DNA of 33,488 nucleotides from Fibrobacter sp. GTDB lineage: Bacteria; Fibrobacterota; Fibrobacteria; Fibrobacterales; Fibrobacteraceae. The position numbers and the translations under genes are program-made. Under the pieces are notes generated by a model. That model searched no databases. It was not told where the DNA came from and was given only the letters and a program-made list of their open reading frames with translations. The stretch is taken from NCBI GenBank assembly GCA_031271785.1, contig JAISUZ010000025.1:1-33488 (forward strand), given 5' to 3'. Numbering within the stretch: position 1 is the stretch's first letter; every line of letters starts with the position of its first letter. Shown one piece after another: positions 7,694 to 15,499 of the stretch.

Positions 7694-8980
7694 ATGAAGA
7701 TTGGATTGATTGGTACTGGAACTGTCGGTGGCGGTGTTGTTGAGATTTTGGAGCAGAAAGAGAAAGAGTTTCGCGATTTTTTGGGTGTCCGTTTGGAAAT
7801 TGCCTGCATTTGCGCGAAATCCGAAGAGGAACTCGCTCCTTTCAAAGCGAAAGGTTACACCGTTACGACAGACGCTTTCTCCATGATTCAAGACCCTTCG
7901 ATTCAAGTGATTGTAGAGCTCGCGGGCGGTTATGAGATGCCGCGGAAATGGATTACGGCGGCTCTCGAAAACGGGAAACATGTGGTGACGGCCAATAAGG
8001 CGCTTATTGCGAAATACGGTCATGAACTGTTTCCGCTTGCCGAAAAGAATCACTGTCATATTTTGTTTGAAGCGGCGGTGGGCGGCGGGATTCCGATTAT
8101 CCGGAGTATTCAGGAATCGTTTGTCGGTAATACGGTGGAGAGTTTGAGTTGTATTATTAACGGTACCTGTAATTATATTATGACGCGCATGAAAGAGTCG
8201 CCGCTTTCTTTTGAGGCGGCTTTGAAAGAGGCGCAGGAGAAAGGGTATGCCGAGGCCGACCCGACTTTTGATGTGGAGGGTATCGATTCCGCGCATAAAA
8301 CGGCGATTCTTGCAAGCCTTTGTTCCCGCCGGTATGTGGATTTCGAGTCTATTCATGTGACGGGAATTACTTCCATTACTTCGCAGGATATTCAAAACGC
8401 AAAAGAGCTGGATTGCACCATCAAACTTCTCGGGATTTTTAACCGGGTGGGCGAACGTATCGATGTGCGCGTTCATCCGTGCCTTATTTCCAACGATCAT
8501 TTGCTCTCGAACGTGAACGGTGTTTTGAACGCGGTGTTTCTCCGGTGCGATAATCTCGGGCCTACGCTTCAGACGGGCGCGGGCGCGGGGCGCCTCCCGA
8601 CGGCGAGTGCGGTCATAGCCGACCTGGTGTCGCTTGCCCGCCGGACGGATTCCGGAAAATCGGTTCCGCTTCCGATGGGTTGGTTCAATAAGGAAAATGC
8701 GGCGAAGCTTCTCCCGATGGAAGAGACCGAGGCGCGGTATTATTTCCGGTTTACCACGCGCGACCGGCGCGGCGTGCTTGCTTCGATTACCGGAATCCTG
8801 AGCGAGAACCAAATTTCGATTGAGTCGATTATTCAGAAAAACGTGAAGGACCCGGGTAAAGTGGATATTGTGGTGATTACCGAGAAAACAGCGGAAAAGA
8901 ACGCGGTGGCGGCGCTGGAAGCGATTGACGCTCTCGCGGAGATTTCCGAAAAGAGTCAGATGATCCGTTTCCTTGTTTAA
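7694..8980 (+). CDS. hom: Homoserine dehydrogenase
   Basis: 428 residues, the typical length of monofunctional Hom with a C-terminal ACT domain. Reduces aspartate semialdehyde to homoserine, the branch point to threonine and methionine. Visible: Rossmann motif GLIGTGTVGGGVVEIL at the N-terminus, TANKALIAKYG, INGTCNYIMTRM, the catalytic segment EADPTFDVEGIDSAHK, and an ACT-like end (FRFTTRDRRGVLASITGIL) that usually mediates threonine feedback. First gene of a compact operon; the next gene begins 17 bases after the stop. Its product feeds the cystathionine steps encoded at 27273-31009. Confidence 0.96.
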   Translation: MKIGLIGTGTVGGGVVEILEQKEKEFRDFLGVRLEIACICAKSEEELAPFKAKGYTVTTDAFSMIQDPSIQVIVELAGGYEMPRKWITAALENGKHVVTANKALIAKYGHELFPLAEKNHCHILFEAAVGGGIPIIRSIQESFVGNTVESLSCIINGTCNYIMTRMKESPLSFEAALKEAQEKGYAEADPTFDVEGIDSAHKTAILASLCSRRYVDFESIHVTGITSITSQDIQNAKELDCTIKLLGIFNRVGERIDVRVHPCLISNDHLLSNVNGVLNAVFLRCDNLGPTLQTGAGAGRLPTASAVIADLVSLARRTDSGKSVPLPMGWFNKENAAKLLPMEETEARYYFRFTTRDRRGVLASITGILSENQISIESIIQKNVKDPGKVDIVVITEKTAEKNAVAALEAIDALAEISEKSQMIRFLV

Positions 8981-8997
8981 TTTATCGGCAAGCTTTT

Positions 8998-10428
8998 ATG
9001 ATTCGTGCGGTAACTCTTGAGAAGACACTTTTAATCCTTTCGGATTTGGTTTCGTTCTTTTTATGCTTTATGCTCACGTTCCGGCTGATTGCCGAGCCTT
9101 TCGGCGCGGCGCCGTTCCCGGAATATCAGAATCTTGCGATCGGTTCCTGTCTCGGATGGCTCTTGCTTTTCACGCTCACAGGGCTTTACCGTTCGTGGCT
9201 TCTCAATTCGAGAACGCTTCAAGTGATCCGGATCGGAAGAACGGTGGTGCTTGGGGTGGTTTTTATTTTGGTGGGTCTTTTCGGGTTTGAATTTATCGGG
9301 AAACTTATTGCCGGCGATTCCATTACGGAAAATTACATTTACGGCGCGCATTTTCTTTGGATTTTTGTTTACGGCGCGTTTGTATTTGCGGCGGCTTCGT
9401 TTTTCCGGATGATCATTTACCTGTTTCTGCGTTACCTGCTCACGCTCGGTTACGGCGCAAGCCGCATTCTTATTTTGGGTGCGACGGATTCCGGGATTCA
9501 AATGGCGGAGCAATTTCAAAAGTCTCCGGAGCGCGGGCTGCGTGCGATCGGGTTTATGGATGAACGCTATCAGGTGATTCCGCATGATTATCACGGATTC
9601 CCGGTGCTTGGAAAGTATTCCGACCTCGCGCGCGTGATTCGCGAAAAACGCATTAACGGGATTGTTATTTCTCATGACAGTTCTTCGATTCAGGAGATTA
9701 CGCGCGTACTTGCCTGGCTTTGCGATATCCCGATTCATATTTATGTGATTCCCGGTTTATACGATGTGGTTCACGGGCATTTTAAAGCGAACCTCGTGTA
9801 CGGTTTTGAACTGCGCGAATTGTTTGCGTTTAATATGCCGCCGTGGCAAGTGCGGGTGAAGCGCCTCATGGATCTTTGCGTGGCTTCTTTCCTTTTACTT
9901 TGTTCTTCTCCTTTGATTCTTGCGGCGGCGATTGCCGTGAAGCTTGATTCCAAGGGCCCTGTGTTTTACAGTCAGGAACGCGTGGGGCTTTACGGAAGGT
10001 TATTTACGGTGCATAAGTTCCGCACCATGTTCACCGATGCCGAGAAAAACGGGCCGCAGTGGGCGACCAAATCGGATTCGCGGATTACGCGCGTGGGTCA
10101 TATTTTAAGACGGATGCGTATTGACGAACTCCCGCAGTTATTTTGTGTGCTGAAAGGCGATATGAGCATGGTGGGGCCGCGCCCCGAACGTGCTTTCTTT
10201 ATCGAACAGCTTCGGAAACAGGTGCCGTTTTATATCAGCCGCCTTAAAATGAAGCCGGGACTCACCGGTTGGGCGCAAGTGCGCCACCATTACGACACTA
10301 GTATTGAAGATGTACAGAAAAAATTGCAGTATGATATGTATTATTATGAAAATATGTCGCTGCTTCTCGATATTCAAATTCTTTTTAGAACGATTTATGT
10401 CGTGCTCACCGGAAAAGGAGCTCAATAA
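8998..10428 (+). CDS. Undecaprenyl-phosphate sugar phosphotransferase (WcaJ/WbaP type)
   Basis: 476 residues with the standard architecture of the exopolysaccharide polyprenyl glycosylphosphotransferase family: four hydrophobic helices in residues ~1-145, a soluble Rossmann-like CoA_binding_3 region (~145-270, e.g. RILILGATDSGIQMAEQF), a fifth membrane segment (~285-305) and the catalytic domain (GPVFYSQERVGLYGR, VHKFRTMFTDAE, DELPQLFCVLKGDMSMVGPRPE, KPGLTGWAQVR). It starts a lipid-linked polysaccharide by transferring a hexose-1-phosphate; the sugar cannot be read from sequence. It lies between hom and nadC with no gap to nadC. This is the second enzyme of this class in the window. Confidence 0.93.
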   Translation: MIRAVTLEKTLLILSDLVSFFLCFMLTFRLIAEPFGAAPFPEYQNLAIGSCLGWLLLFTLTGLYRSWLLNSRTLQVIRIGRTVVLGVVFILVGLFGFEFIGKLIAGDSITENYIYGAHFLWIFVYGAFVFAAASFFRMIIYLFLRYLLTLGYGASRILILGATDSGIQMAEQFQKSPERGLRAIGFMDERYQVIPHDYHGFPVLGKYSDLARVIREKRINGIVISHDSSSIQEITRVLAWLCDIPIHIYVIPGLYDVVHGHFKANLVYGFELRELFAFNMPPWQVRVKRLMDLCVASFLLLCSSPLILAAAIAVKLDSKGPVFYSQERVGLYGRLFTVHKFRTMFTDAEKNGPQWATKSDSRITRVGHILRRMRIDELPQLFCVLKGDMSMVGPRPERAFFIEQLRKQVPFYISRLKMKPGLTGWAQVRHHYDTSIEDVQKKLQYDMYYYENMSLLLDIQILFRTIYVVLTGKGAQ

Positions 10429-11286
10429 ATGAAAGATCTGTTTCAGTTCCCGGAAGAAGACGCTTTGGAACTCGTGCGCCGTGCGCTTTACGAAGATGTG
10501 AGAACGGGAGATGTCACCTCTGCTTGGACGATTCCCGCGGACCAAACCCAAACCGCAAAACTGATTGCGAAAGAATCGGGTATTCTTGCCGGACTTCCGG
10601 TGATTCCGCTCGTGTTCCGGGAATTAAAAACACCGGTTGAAGTGAAGTTTTTTAAAAACGACGGCGATGAAGTGCAGAAAGGCGATGTGATCGCCACTCT
10701 CACCGGAACCACGCAGGCGCTTCTTACCGGAGAACGCACGCTCCTCAATTTTATCCAGCAGCTTTCCGGAGTGGCTACGCTGACTTCCCGCTTTGTGGCG
10801 GCTCTTTCCGGTTCTCGCACGCAAATTTTAGATACGCGGAAAACAATTCCCGGACTCCGTACGCTGCAAAAATATGCCGTGCGTGCAGGCAAGGGAAACA
10901 ATCACCGCATGGGGCTTTTCGATATGGTCCTCGTGAAGGACAACCATATTGCCGCCTGCGGCGGCGTTCTCGAAGCGCTGGAAGTAGTGAAAAAAAATAA
11001 TACGCAGCATCTCCGTGTGGAAATGGAAGTGGAGAACCTTGAGGATCTCCAAAAACTTCTCCACCGCGGGCTCGATGTGATTATGCTCGATAATATGGAT
11101 AATGCGGCCATGGCGCGCGCGGTGGAAATCGTGCGGGAAAGCGGCGATTCCGTGAAACTCGAAGCGAGCGGAAACATGACGCTCGCGCGCGTGACGGAAG
11201 TTTCGGCTCTCGGGCTCGATTACATTTCCATCGGTGCGCTCACTCACAGCGTCAAGGCTCTTGACATTTCCATGAGGATTGCGTGA
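10429..11286 (+). CDS. nadC: Nicotinate-nucleotide pyrophosphorylase (carboxylating), quinolinate phosphoribosyltransferase
   Basis: 285 residues. Converts quinolinate and PRPP to nicotinate mononucleotide in de novo NAD synthesis. Signature segments are LNFIQQLSGVATLT, DTRKTIPGLRTLQKYAV, NHRMGLFDMVLVKDNH and the C-terminal LEASGNMTL...YISIGALTHS. The usual RxGGG loop reads RAGKGNNHR here. The ATG follows the preceding stop directly (TAA-ATG) and the 3' end shares 4 bases with coaX. nadA and nadB are not in the window. Confidence 0.96.
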   Translation: MKDLFQFPEEDALELVRRALYEDVRTGDVTSAWTIPADQTQTAKLIAKESGILAGLPVIPLVFRELKTPVEVKFFKNDGDEVQKGDVIATLTGTTQALLTGERTLLNFIQQLSGVATLTSRFVAALSGSRTQILDTRKTIPGLRTLQKYAVRAGKGNNHRMGLFDMVLVKDNHIAACGGVLEALEVVKKNNTQHLRVEMEVENLEDLQKLLHRGLDVIMLDNMDNAAMARAVEIVRESGDSVKLEASGNMTLARVTEVSALGLDYISIGALTHSVKALDISMRIA

Positions 11287-12107
11287 CCAAAGGGAATACG
11301 TTTGTTGTGGATATCGGGAACTCCCACACGGTCATCGGAATTTACCGCGGTCAAAAGATTGTGGATTACCGCCGCCTAACCACGCGCCAGCAAACGACTT
11401 CCGATGAAGTACTCAACCGGGTGAGCGGACTTTTTAATTTCTCGGGAGTCGCTCCGGAATCCATTCGCCGGGTGGGGCTCAGTACGGTGGTGCCTTCTCT
11501 GGAACGCCCTTGGGTGAAAGCGTTGAAAACGCTTTTTAACAAACCGATTCAGGTCGTCAGCGCAAAAAATTCGATTGACCTTCCGATCGCCTATACAAAC
11601 CCCATGACGGCGGGCGCCGACCGTTTGAGTAATATTATTGCCTTGCGCGACCGCGGCATTGAAAATGCGATTGTCGTGGATATGGGAACCGCTACCACTT
11701 TTGACGTGATGAAAGACGGCGGTTTTGCCGGCGGACTTATTATTCCCGGGATTAACGCCGGGCTTTACGCGCTTACCGAAAAAGCGGCGCGCCTTTTGCC
11801 GGTGAGTATCGAATGGCCCGACCGCTTGATTGCCGACAATACCGACGATGCGGTGCGCGCCGGTTTGCTTTACGGATTTTTGGCCGAACTCGAAACGCTG
11901 ATTGTGCGTCTCAAAAAAGAACTCGGAAAAACCGATGTCCCGGTTTACGCCACCGGCGGCTGGGGCAAAATGATTGCGAAAAAAACATCTTTCATTGACG
12001 TTTATGACCCTTATCTCACTCTCGACGGCATTCGCTTGGTTGCCGAACACGGGAACGGCGTGTCCGAAAGCAGTGAGGAAGAAGATGAAGACGGAGACGA
12101 TCTATGA
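11283..12107 (+). CDS. coaX: Type III pantothenate kinase
   Basis: 274 residues from a GTG that overlaps the nadC stop (GTGA), with AGGA six bases upstream. Phosphorylates pantothenate as the first step of coenzyme A synthesis. ASKHA-fold motifs are present: [12 protein letters not shown] at the N-terminus, AGADRLSN, and [12 protein letters not shown]. About the last 18 residues form an acidic Glu/Asp/Ser tail beyond the normal family end; its role is unknown. It overlaps uxs by 4 bases. Confidence 0.94.
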   Translation: MTKGNTFVVDIGNSHTVIGIYRGQKIVDYRRLTTRQQTTSDEVLNRVSGLFNFSGVAPESIRRVGLSTVVPSLERPWVKALKTLFNKPIQVVSAKNSIDLPIAYTNPMTAGADRLSNIIALRDRGIENAIVVDMGTATTFDVMKDGGFAGGLIIPGINAGLYALTEKAARLLPVSIEWPDRLIADNTDDAVRAGLLYGFLAELETLIVRLKKELGKTDVPVYATGGWGKMIAKKTSFIDVYDPYLTLDGIRLVAEHGNGVSESSEEEDEDGDDL

Positions 12108-13045
12108 GAATTTTAGTGACGGGCGGCGCCGGTTTTTTAGGTTCGCACCTTTGCGAGCGGCTTCTCCGGGAAGGGCACGAGGTTATTTGCCTGGATAACT
12201 TTTTTACCGGGAACCGGAGTAACATTAAGCATTTGCTTCCTTTCCCCGAATTCGAATTGATCCGTCACGATATTATTGAACCGATTCTCCTTGAAGTCGA
12301 TTGGATTTTTAATCTCGCTTGTCCGGCAAGCCCGATTCATTATCAGCATAATCCGGTAAAGACCATCAAAACGAGCGTGATGGGAGCAATCAATATGCTT
12401 GGGCTTGCCAAACGCGTGCATGCAAGGATTTTGCAGGCGAGCACGAGCGAAGTTTACGGCGACCCTTCCGTGCATCCGCAGCCGGAATCTTACTGGGGCA
12501 ACGTGAACCCGATCGGTATCCGCAGTTGTTACGACGAAGGCAAACGCGTAGCGGAAACACTTTTCATGGATTACCACCGCCAGAATAAGCTGGATATTCG
12601 CATTGTGAGAATTTTCAATACTTACGGTCCGCGCATGCACCCGAATGACGGTCGCGTAGTCAGCAATTTTATTGTGCAGGCGTTAAAAAACGAAGATATT
12701 ACTTTGTATGGAAACGGGGCGCAAACGAGAAGCTTTTGTTATGTGAGCGACCTTATTGAGGGAATGTACCGCATGATAAAACAGGAATCTCATACAGGGC
12801 CTTTGAACCTCGGGAATCCCCATGAGTTTACGATCATGGAACTTGCCCGTAAAATTGTGGAAATGACCGGAAGCAAAAGCCGCCTTATATTTAAACCGCT
12901 CCCGGCCGATGATCCGCAACAGCGCCAACCCGATATCCGGCAGGCGTCGGAAGTTCTCGGCGGTTGGAAACCCGAAGTAAAACTCGAAAAAGGTTTGGAG
13001 CATACCATCGCGTATTTCAGCGATTTGCTGAAAGAGCACCTCTAA
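12104..13045 (+). CDS. uxs: UDP-glucuronate decarboxylase (UDP-xylose synthase)
   Basis: 313 residues, an extended short-chain dehydrogenase. The N-terminal [15 protein letters not shown] binds NAD; the catalytic Tyr-x3-Lys is in [51 protein letters not shown] and [15 protein letters not shown]-like segments (here [14 protein letters not shown]) are characteristic of UXS. It oxidises and decarboxylates UDP-glucuronate to UDP-xylose, a donor for surface glycans, which fits the two sugar transferases nearby. Last gene of the hom operon; its stop overlaps the convergent nth stop, so no terminator can fit between them. Confidence 0.9.
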   Translation: MRILVTGGAGFLGSHLCERLLREGHEVICLDNFFTGNRSNIKHLLPFPEFELIRHDIIEPILLEVDWIFNLACPASPIHYQHNPVKTIKTSVMGAINMLGLAKRVHARILQASTSEVYGDPSVHPQPESYWGNVNPIGIRSCYDEGKRVAETLFMDYHRQNKLDIRIVRIFNTYGPRMHPNDGRVVSNFIVQALKNEDITLYGNGAQTRSFCYVSDLIEGMYRMIKQESHTGPLNLGNPHEFTIMELARKIVEMTGSKSRLIFKPLPADDPQQRQPDIRQASEVLGGWKPEVKLEKGLEHTIAYFSDLLKEHL

Positions 13046-13680
13046 AACGAATGGATCTGCCGGCAAATAGGGCAGTTTTCCGGAATATGACCGAGGGCTT
13101 TACAGTAGTTTCTGCCGAAGTAAATCAATTGCAAATGGAGCTTTTCCCAGTCTTTTTTAGGGAATAAACGCTTTAAATCTTTCTCCGTTTCCACCACATT
13201 TTTTCCGCTCGAAAGCCCCCAGCGGGCCGCGAGCCGGTGAATGTGCGTGTCCACGGGGAACGCAGGAATTTTAAACGCGTGCATCAGAACCACGCTTGCG
13301 GTTTTATGCCCAACGCCCGGGAGCAATTCGAGTTCCTCAAAAGTGGAAGGCACCAGCCCTTTGAAATCCGAAATCAATTTTTGAGAAAGCAGGAGAATAT
13401 TCTTGCTTTTGGTGAGAGAGAGTCCGCAGGAATGAATCACGGATTGAATCTTTTTTTGAGACAGCTTCACCATTTTTTCCGGAGTATCGGCGAGCTGAAA
13501 AAGAACGGGAGTGACCGCGTTCACGCGCTTGTCCGTACACTGCGCCGAAAGTAAAACGGCAATCAGCAGCGTGTAAGGATCTTTAAATGAAAGCGGAATT
13601 TCGGGGTTCGGGTAAAAATGATCCAGCGTTTTCCGGATAAAACGCACTTTCTTTTTTAACCGGGCATCTTCTTCATTCAT
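13042..13680 (-). CDS. nth: Endonuclease III-like DNA glycosylase/AP lyase
   Basis: 212 residues. Removes oxidised pyrimidines and cleaves the abasic site in base excision repair. The helix-hairpin-helix [15 protein letters not shown] carries catalytic Lys126, and [15 protein letters not shown] carries catalytic Asp144. The C-terminal iron-sulfur loop is incomplete: Cys193, Cys203 and Cys206 are present with C-x9-C-x2-C spacing, but the fourth position (residue 212) is Phe and the protein ends there. It overlaps the cysE end by 4 bases and the uxs stop by 3 bases, convergent. Confidence 0.93.
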   Translation of the reverse strand: MNEEDARLKKKVRFIRKTLDHFYPNPEIPLSFKDPYTLLIAVLLSAQCTDKRVNAVTPVLFQLADTPEKMVKLSQKKIQSVIHSCGLSLTKSKNILLLSQKLISDFKGLVPSTFEELELLPGVGHKTASVVLMHAFKIPAFPVDTHIHRLAARWGLSSGKNVVETEKDLKRLFPKKDWEKLHLQLIYFGRNYCKALGHIPENCPICRQIHSF

Positions 13681-14462
13681 TGGAAACAGCGGTTGAATTT
13701 CTGTTCCATGCTGTGACTCGGTGTATCTTCTTCCGGGATACCCACTTGTACCGCGGGCACTCCGGCATAGGTTGTGTGCGGCGGAACATCGTCTAAAACC
13801 ACCGCGCCGGCGCCGATTTTTGCGCGGTCGCCGATCGTAATGTTTCCGAGAAGCTGAGCATGCGCGCCGAGCAGCACTCCGTTCCCGATTTTCGGGTGAC
13901 GGTCGCCGATTTCGTTACCGGTGCCGCCGAGCGTCACTCCGTGAAGAATCGAAACATCGTTACCGACTACGGCGGTTTCTCCGATCACAATACCTGTCGC
14001 GTGATCCATTAAAATACCGTGTCCGATTTGTGCCGCCGGGTGAATATCAACCCCGAGTTTTTGACTCGAACGCGATTGAAGCATTTTCGCAAGAAAACGC
14101 TCCTCATTTTTCCAAAACTCATGAGCAATCCGGTGAATCTGCACCGCATGAAAACCTTTGTAAAATAAAATCGAATCCAGCGGATTACTGCAAGCCGGAT
14201 CTCGGTTTTGAATCGCGCAAATATCAAGAATCGCCGTATCCACAATGTCCGGATTTTTTTCAAGAACATCCTTAAAAGTCCGGTCGAAGTCTTCATAAGA
14301 AAAGAACTCCCCGCAAAGTTGAACAGCGAGCGTTTTCGCAAGAATCTCCGAAAGCGTTTTCGGTGTGAGAATAAACTCATTCAGCATTTTAGCCGTCATT
14401 GGGTGAGACTTCACCAAAAGTTCGGCATCCTGTTTTAATTGTTTTGTCAGAGTTGCATTCAT
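13677..14462 (-). CDS. cysE: Serine O-acetyltransferase
   Basis: 261 residues, full-length CysE of the enterobacterial type. Acetylates serine with acetyl-CoA to O-acetylserine, the acceptor used by CysK. The N-terminal helical domain contains CAIQNRDPACSNPLDSILFYKGFHAVQIHR; the left-handed beta-helix hexapeptide repeats follow (GVDIHPAAQIGHGILMDHATGIVIGETAVVG, LHGVTLGGTG). Ends with a flexible tail of Glu/Asp/Ser, as usual for CysE. The start lies 2 bases after the stop of orf124, and nth overlaps the 3' end, so the order orf124-cysE-nth looks like one operon. Confidence 0.96.
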   Translation of the reverse strand: MNATLTKQLKQDAELLVKSHPMTAKMLNEFILTPKTLSEILAKTLAVQLCGEFFSYEDFDRTFKDVLEKNPDIVDTAILDICAIQNRDPACSNPLDSILFYKGFHAVQIHRIAHEFWKNEERFLAKMLQSRSSQKLGVDIHPAAQIGHGILMDHATGIVIGETAVVGNDVSILHGVTLGGTGNEIGDRHPKIGNGVLLGAHAQLLGNITIGDRAKIGAGAVVLDDVPPHTTYAGVPAVQVGIPEEDTPSHSMEQKFNRCFQ

Positions 14463-14464
14463 AA

Positions 14465-14839
14465 TTAAAAAGGCTTTGGGGTGAGGGGAGGGAGGAAAGA
14501 ACGCCGTCGAAGTTCTCGAATAATCTCAAGCAGAGAACTCTCCGGAATATCATAAGATAGCAAATGCAAAATGTCCGGCGGGATTCTCTGCAGCGGACGG
14601 AATTCTTTCGGCAGCGTTTTAACGGCGGAAATTTGCCAAGCCACGAAAACCTTGCGGAGAAATGCCGCCCAAGGGAAAACGGAAGACGCATTCAGCCAAA
14701 ACCGCGCCGGTTTCCGAAAATCCCTTTCATCCAAAAGCAGGCTGCCGTTATCGTACGCCGCGAGCAAAACCGCTTGCCTCGGCATAAAACCGGTATCTTT
14801 TTGCGAGGGAATGTCAAGCACGATCTCCATTTGAGACAA
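14465..14839 (-). CDS. Hypothetical protein upstream of cysE
   Basis: 124 residues from a TTG at 14839, or 121 from the ATG at 14830. Neither start has a strong ribosome site. I recognise no domain. The sequence is amphipathic, with the segments RQAVLLAAYDNGSLLLDE, WAAFLRKVFVAWQI and a C-terminal helix PESSLLEIIRELRRRS. There is no signal peptide or clear membrane helix. The two-base spacing to cysE supports a real coupled gene, but coding evidence is modest. Confidence 0.5.
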   Translation of the reverse strand: MSQMEIVLDIPSQKDTGFMPRQAVLLAAYDNGSLLLDERDFRKPARFWLNASSVFPWAAFLRKVFVAWQISAVKTLPKEFRPLQRIPPDILHLLSYDIPESSLLEIIRELRRRSFLPPLTPKPF

Positions 14840-14862
14840 AATAGCAAAACTTTATTGAGACA

Positions 14863-15135
14863 GGGCGTGCCCCGGCGCAATCCTTTCCTGTCATTCTGAT
14901 CCTGATACCCCGTTATGCTGAACACACTCTCTGTCACCCTGAACTTGTTTCAGGGTCCACTCGGGTTACACACCGATTAGTTCGCGCTTGTATAAAAAGC
15001 TTTCTAAATGTGTGCCGCCACCTGGTCAGCATCCGAAACATGGATCCCGCATCAAGTACGGGATGACTGAAGCGCAAGTAGGCGCCACCCCACGACCCGG
15101 TACGATTTTCATGCAGGCGGTGTCCGGGCACGCCC
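14863..15135. repeat. Composite intergenic repeat with inverted ends
   Basis: Begins GGGCGTGCCCCGGCGC (14863-14878) and ends GTGTCCGGGCACGCCC (15120-15135), an imperfect inverted pair. Inside are a CCTGAACTTGTTTCAGG palindrome (14937-14956), the 45-base motif on the minus strand (14971-15020), and a second palindrome ATCCCGCATCAAGTACGGGAT split as ATCCCG (15044-15049) / CGGGAT (15059-15064). It fills most of the 14840-15247 spacer, in which I see no gene. The short palindromes are of kinds widespread in bacterial genomes; the composite is less familiar. Confidence 0.6.
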
Positions 15136-15247
15136 ATTTTTCTTATCATCCTAACCTTTGAACCGGGATGTAAACAAGAACAAAACTTTATTTGCTTTCT
15201 CACCCAAAAAAGCGTAGATTAAGGAAAATCCAGAAAAGGAGTTTTTT

Positions 15248-15454
15248 GTGCGCGATATTATTGAAAAATTGAACCATATGGGAATTACCGTTGTTTTTTC
15301 CGAAGAAGACAGCTATCCGGTGATTCGTTTATACAAAGGGAGCGACCGTGAAAAACCGCTTCGCAGTTGTATCCTCGGAGTAGGTACTTTCCGCGACAGT
15401 TCGGAAGATTCGCTTCAGGAAATGCTTTTAGACCTCGAAAGGCACCCGGCTTGA
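15248..15454 (+). CDS. Small hypothetical protein (68 aa)
   Basis: 68 residues from a GTG preceded by a strong AAAGGAG ribosome site 8 bases upstream. Reads as a compact alpha/beta protein: helix RDIIEKLNHMG, strand ITVVFSEE, strand YPVIRLYKGS, strand SCILGVGTF, helix SLQEMLLDLERH. No family recognised. A terminator follows 18 bases after the stop, so it is probably a short transcript of its own ahead of prfC. Confidence 0.62.
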   Translation: MRDIIEKLNHMGITVVFSEEDSYPVIRLYKGSDREKPLRSCILGVGTFRDSSEDSLQEMLLDLERHPA

Positions 15455-15472
15455 GCGTAATTTTTTATATTT

Positions 15473-15496
15473 GCCTCGTTTTGAACGAGGCTTTTT
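15473..15496 (+). terminator. Terminator hairpin between orf68 and prfC
   Basis: Perfect 8-base stem GCCTCGTT (15473-15480) / AACGAGGC (15484-15491) with a 3-base loop, followed by TTTTT. The 3' arm contains GAGG (15487-15490), the only visible ribosome site for the prfC TTG start at 15500. Confidence 0.82.
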
Positions 15497-15499
15497 AAT

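Noticed and set aside
14934-15203. 89-codon minus-strand frame in the 14840-15247 spacer
   Set aside because: Covers the composite repeat only; no coding features.
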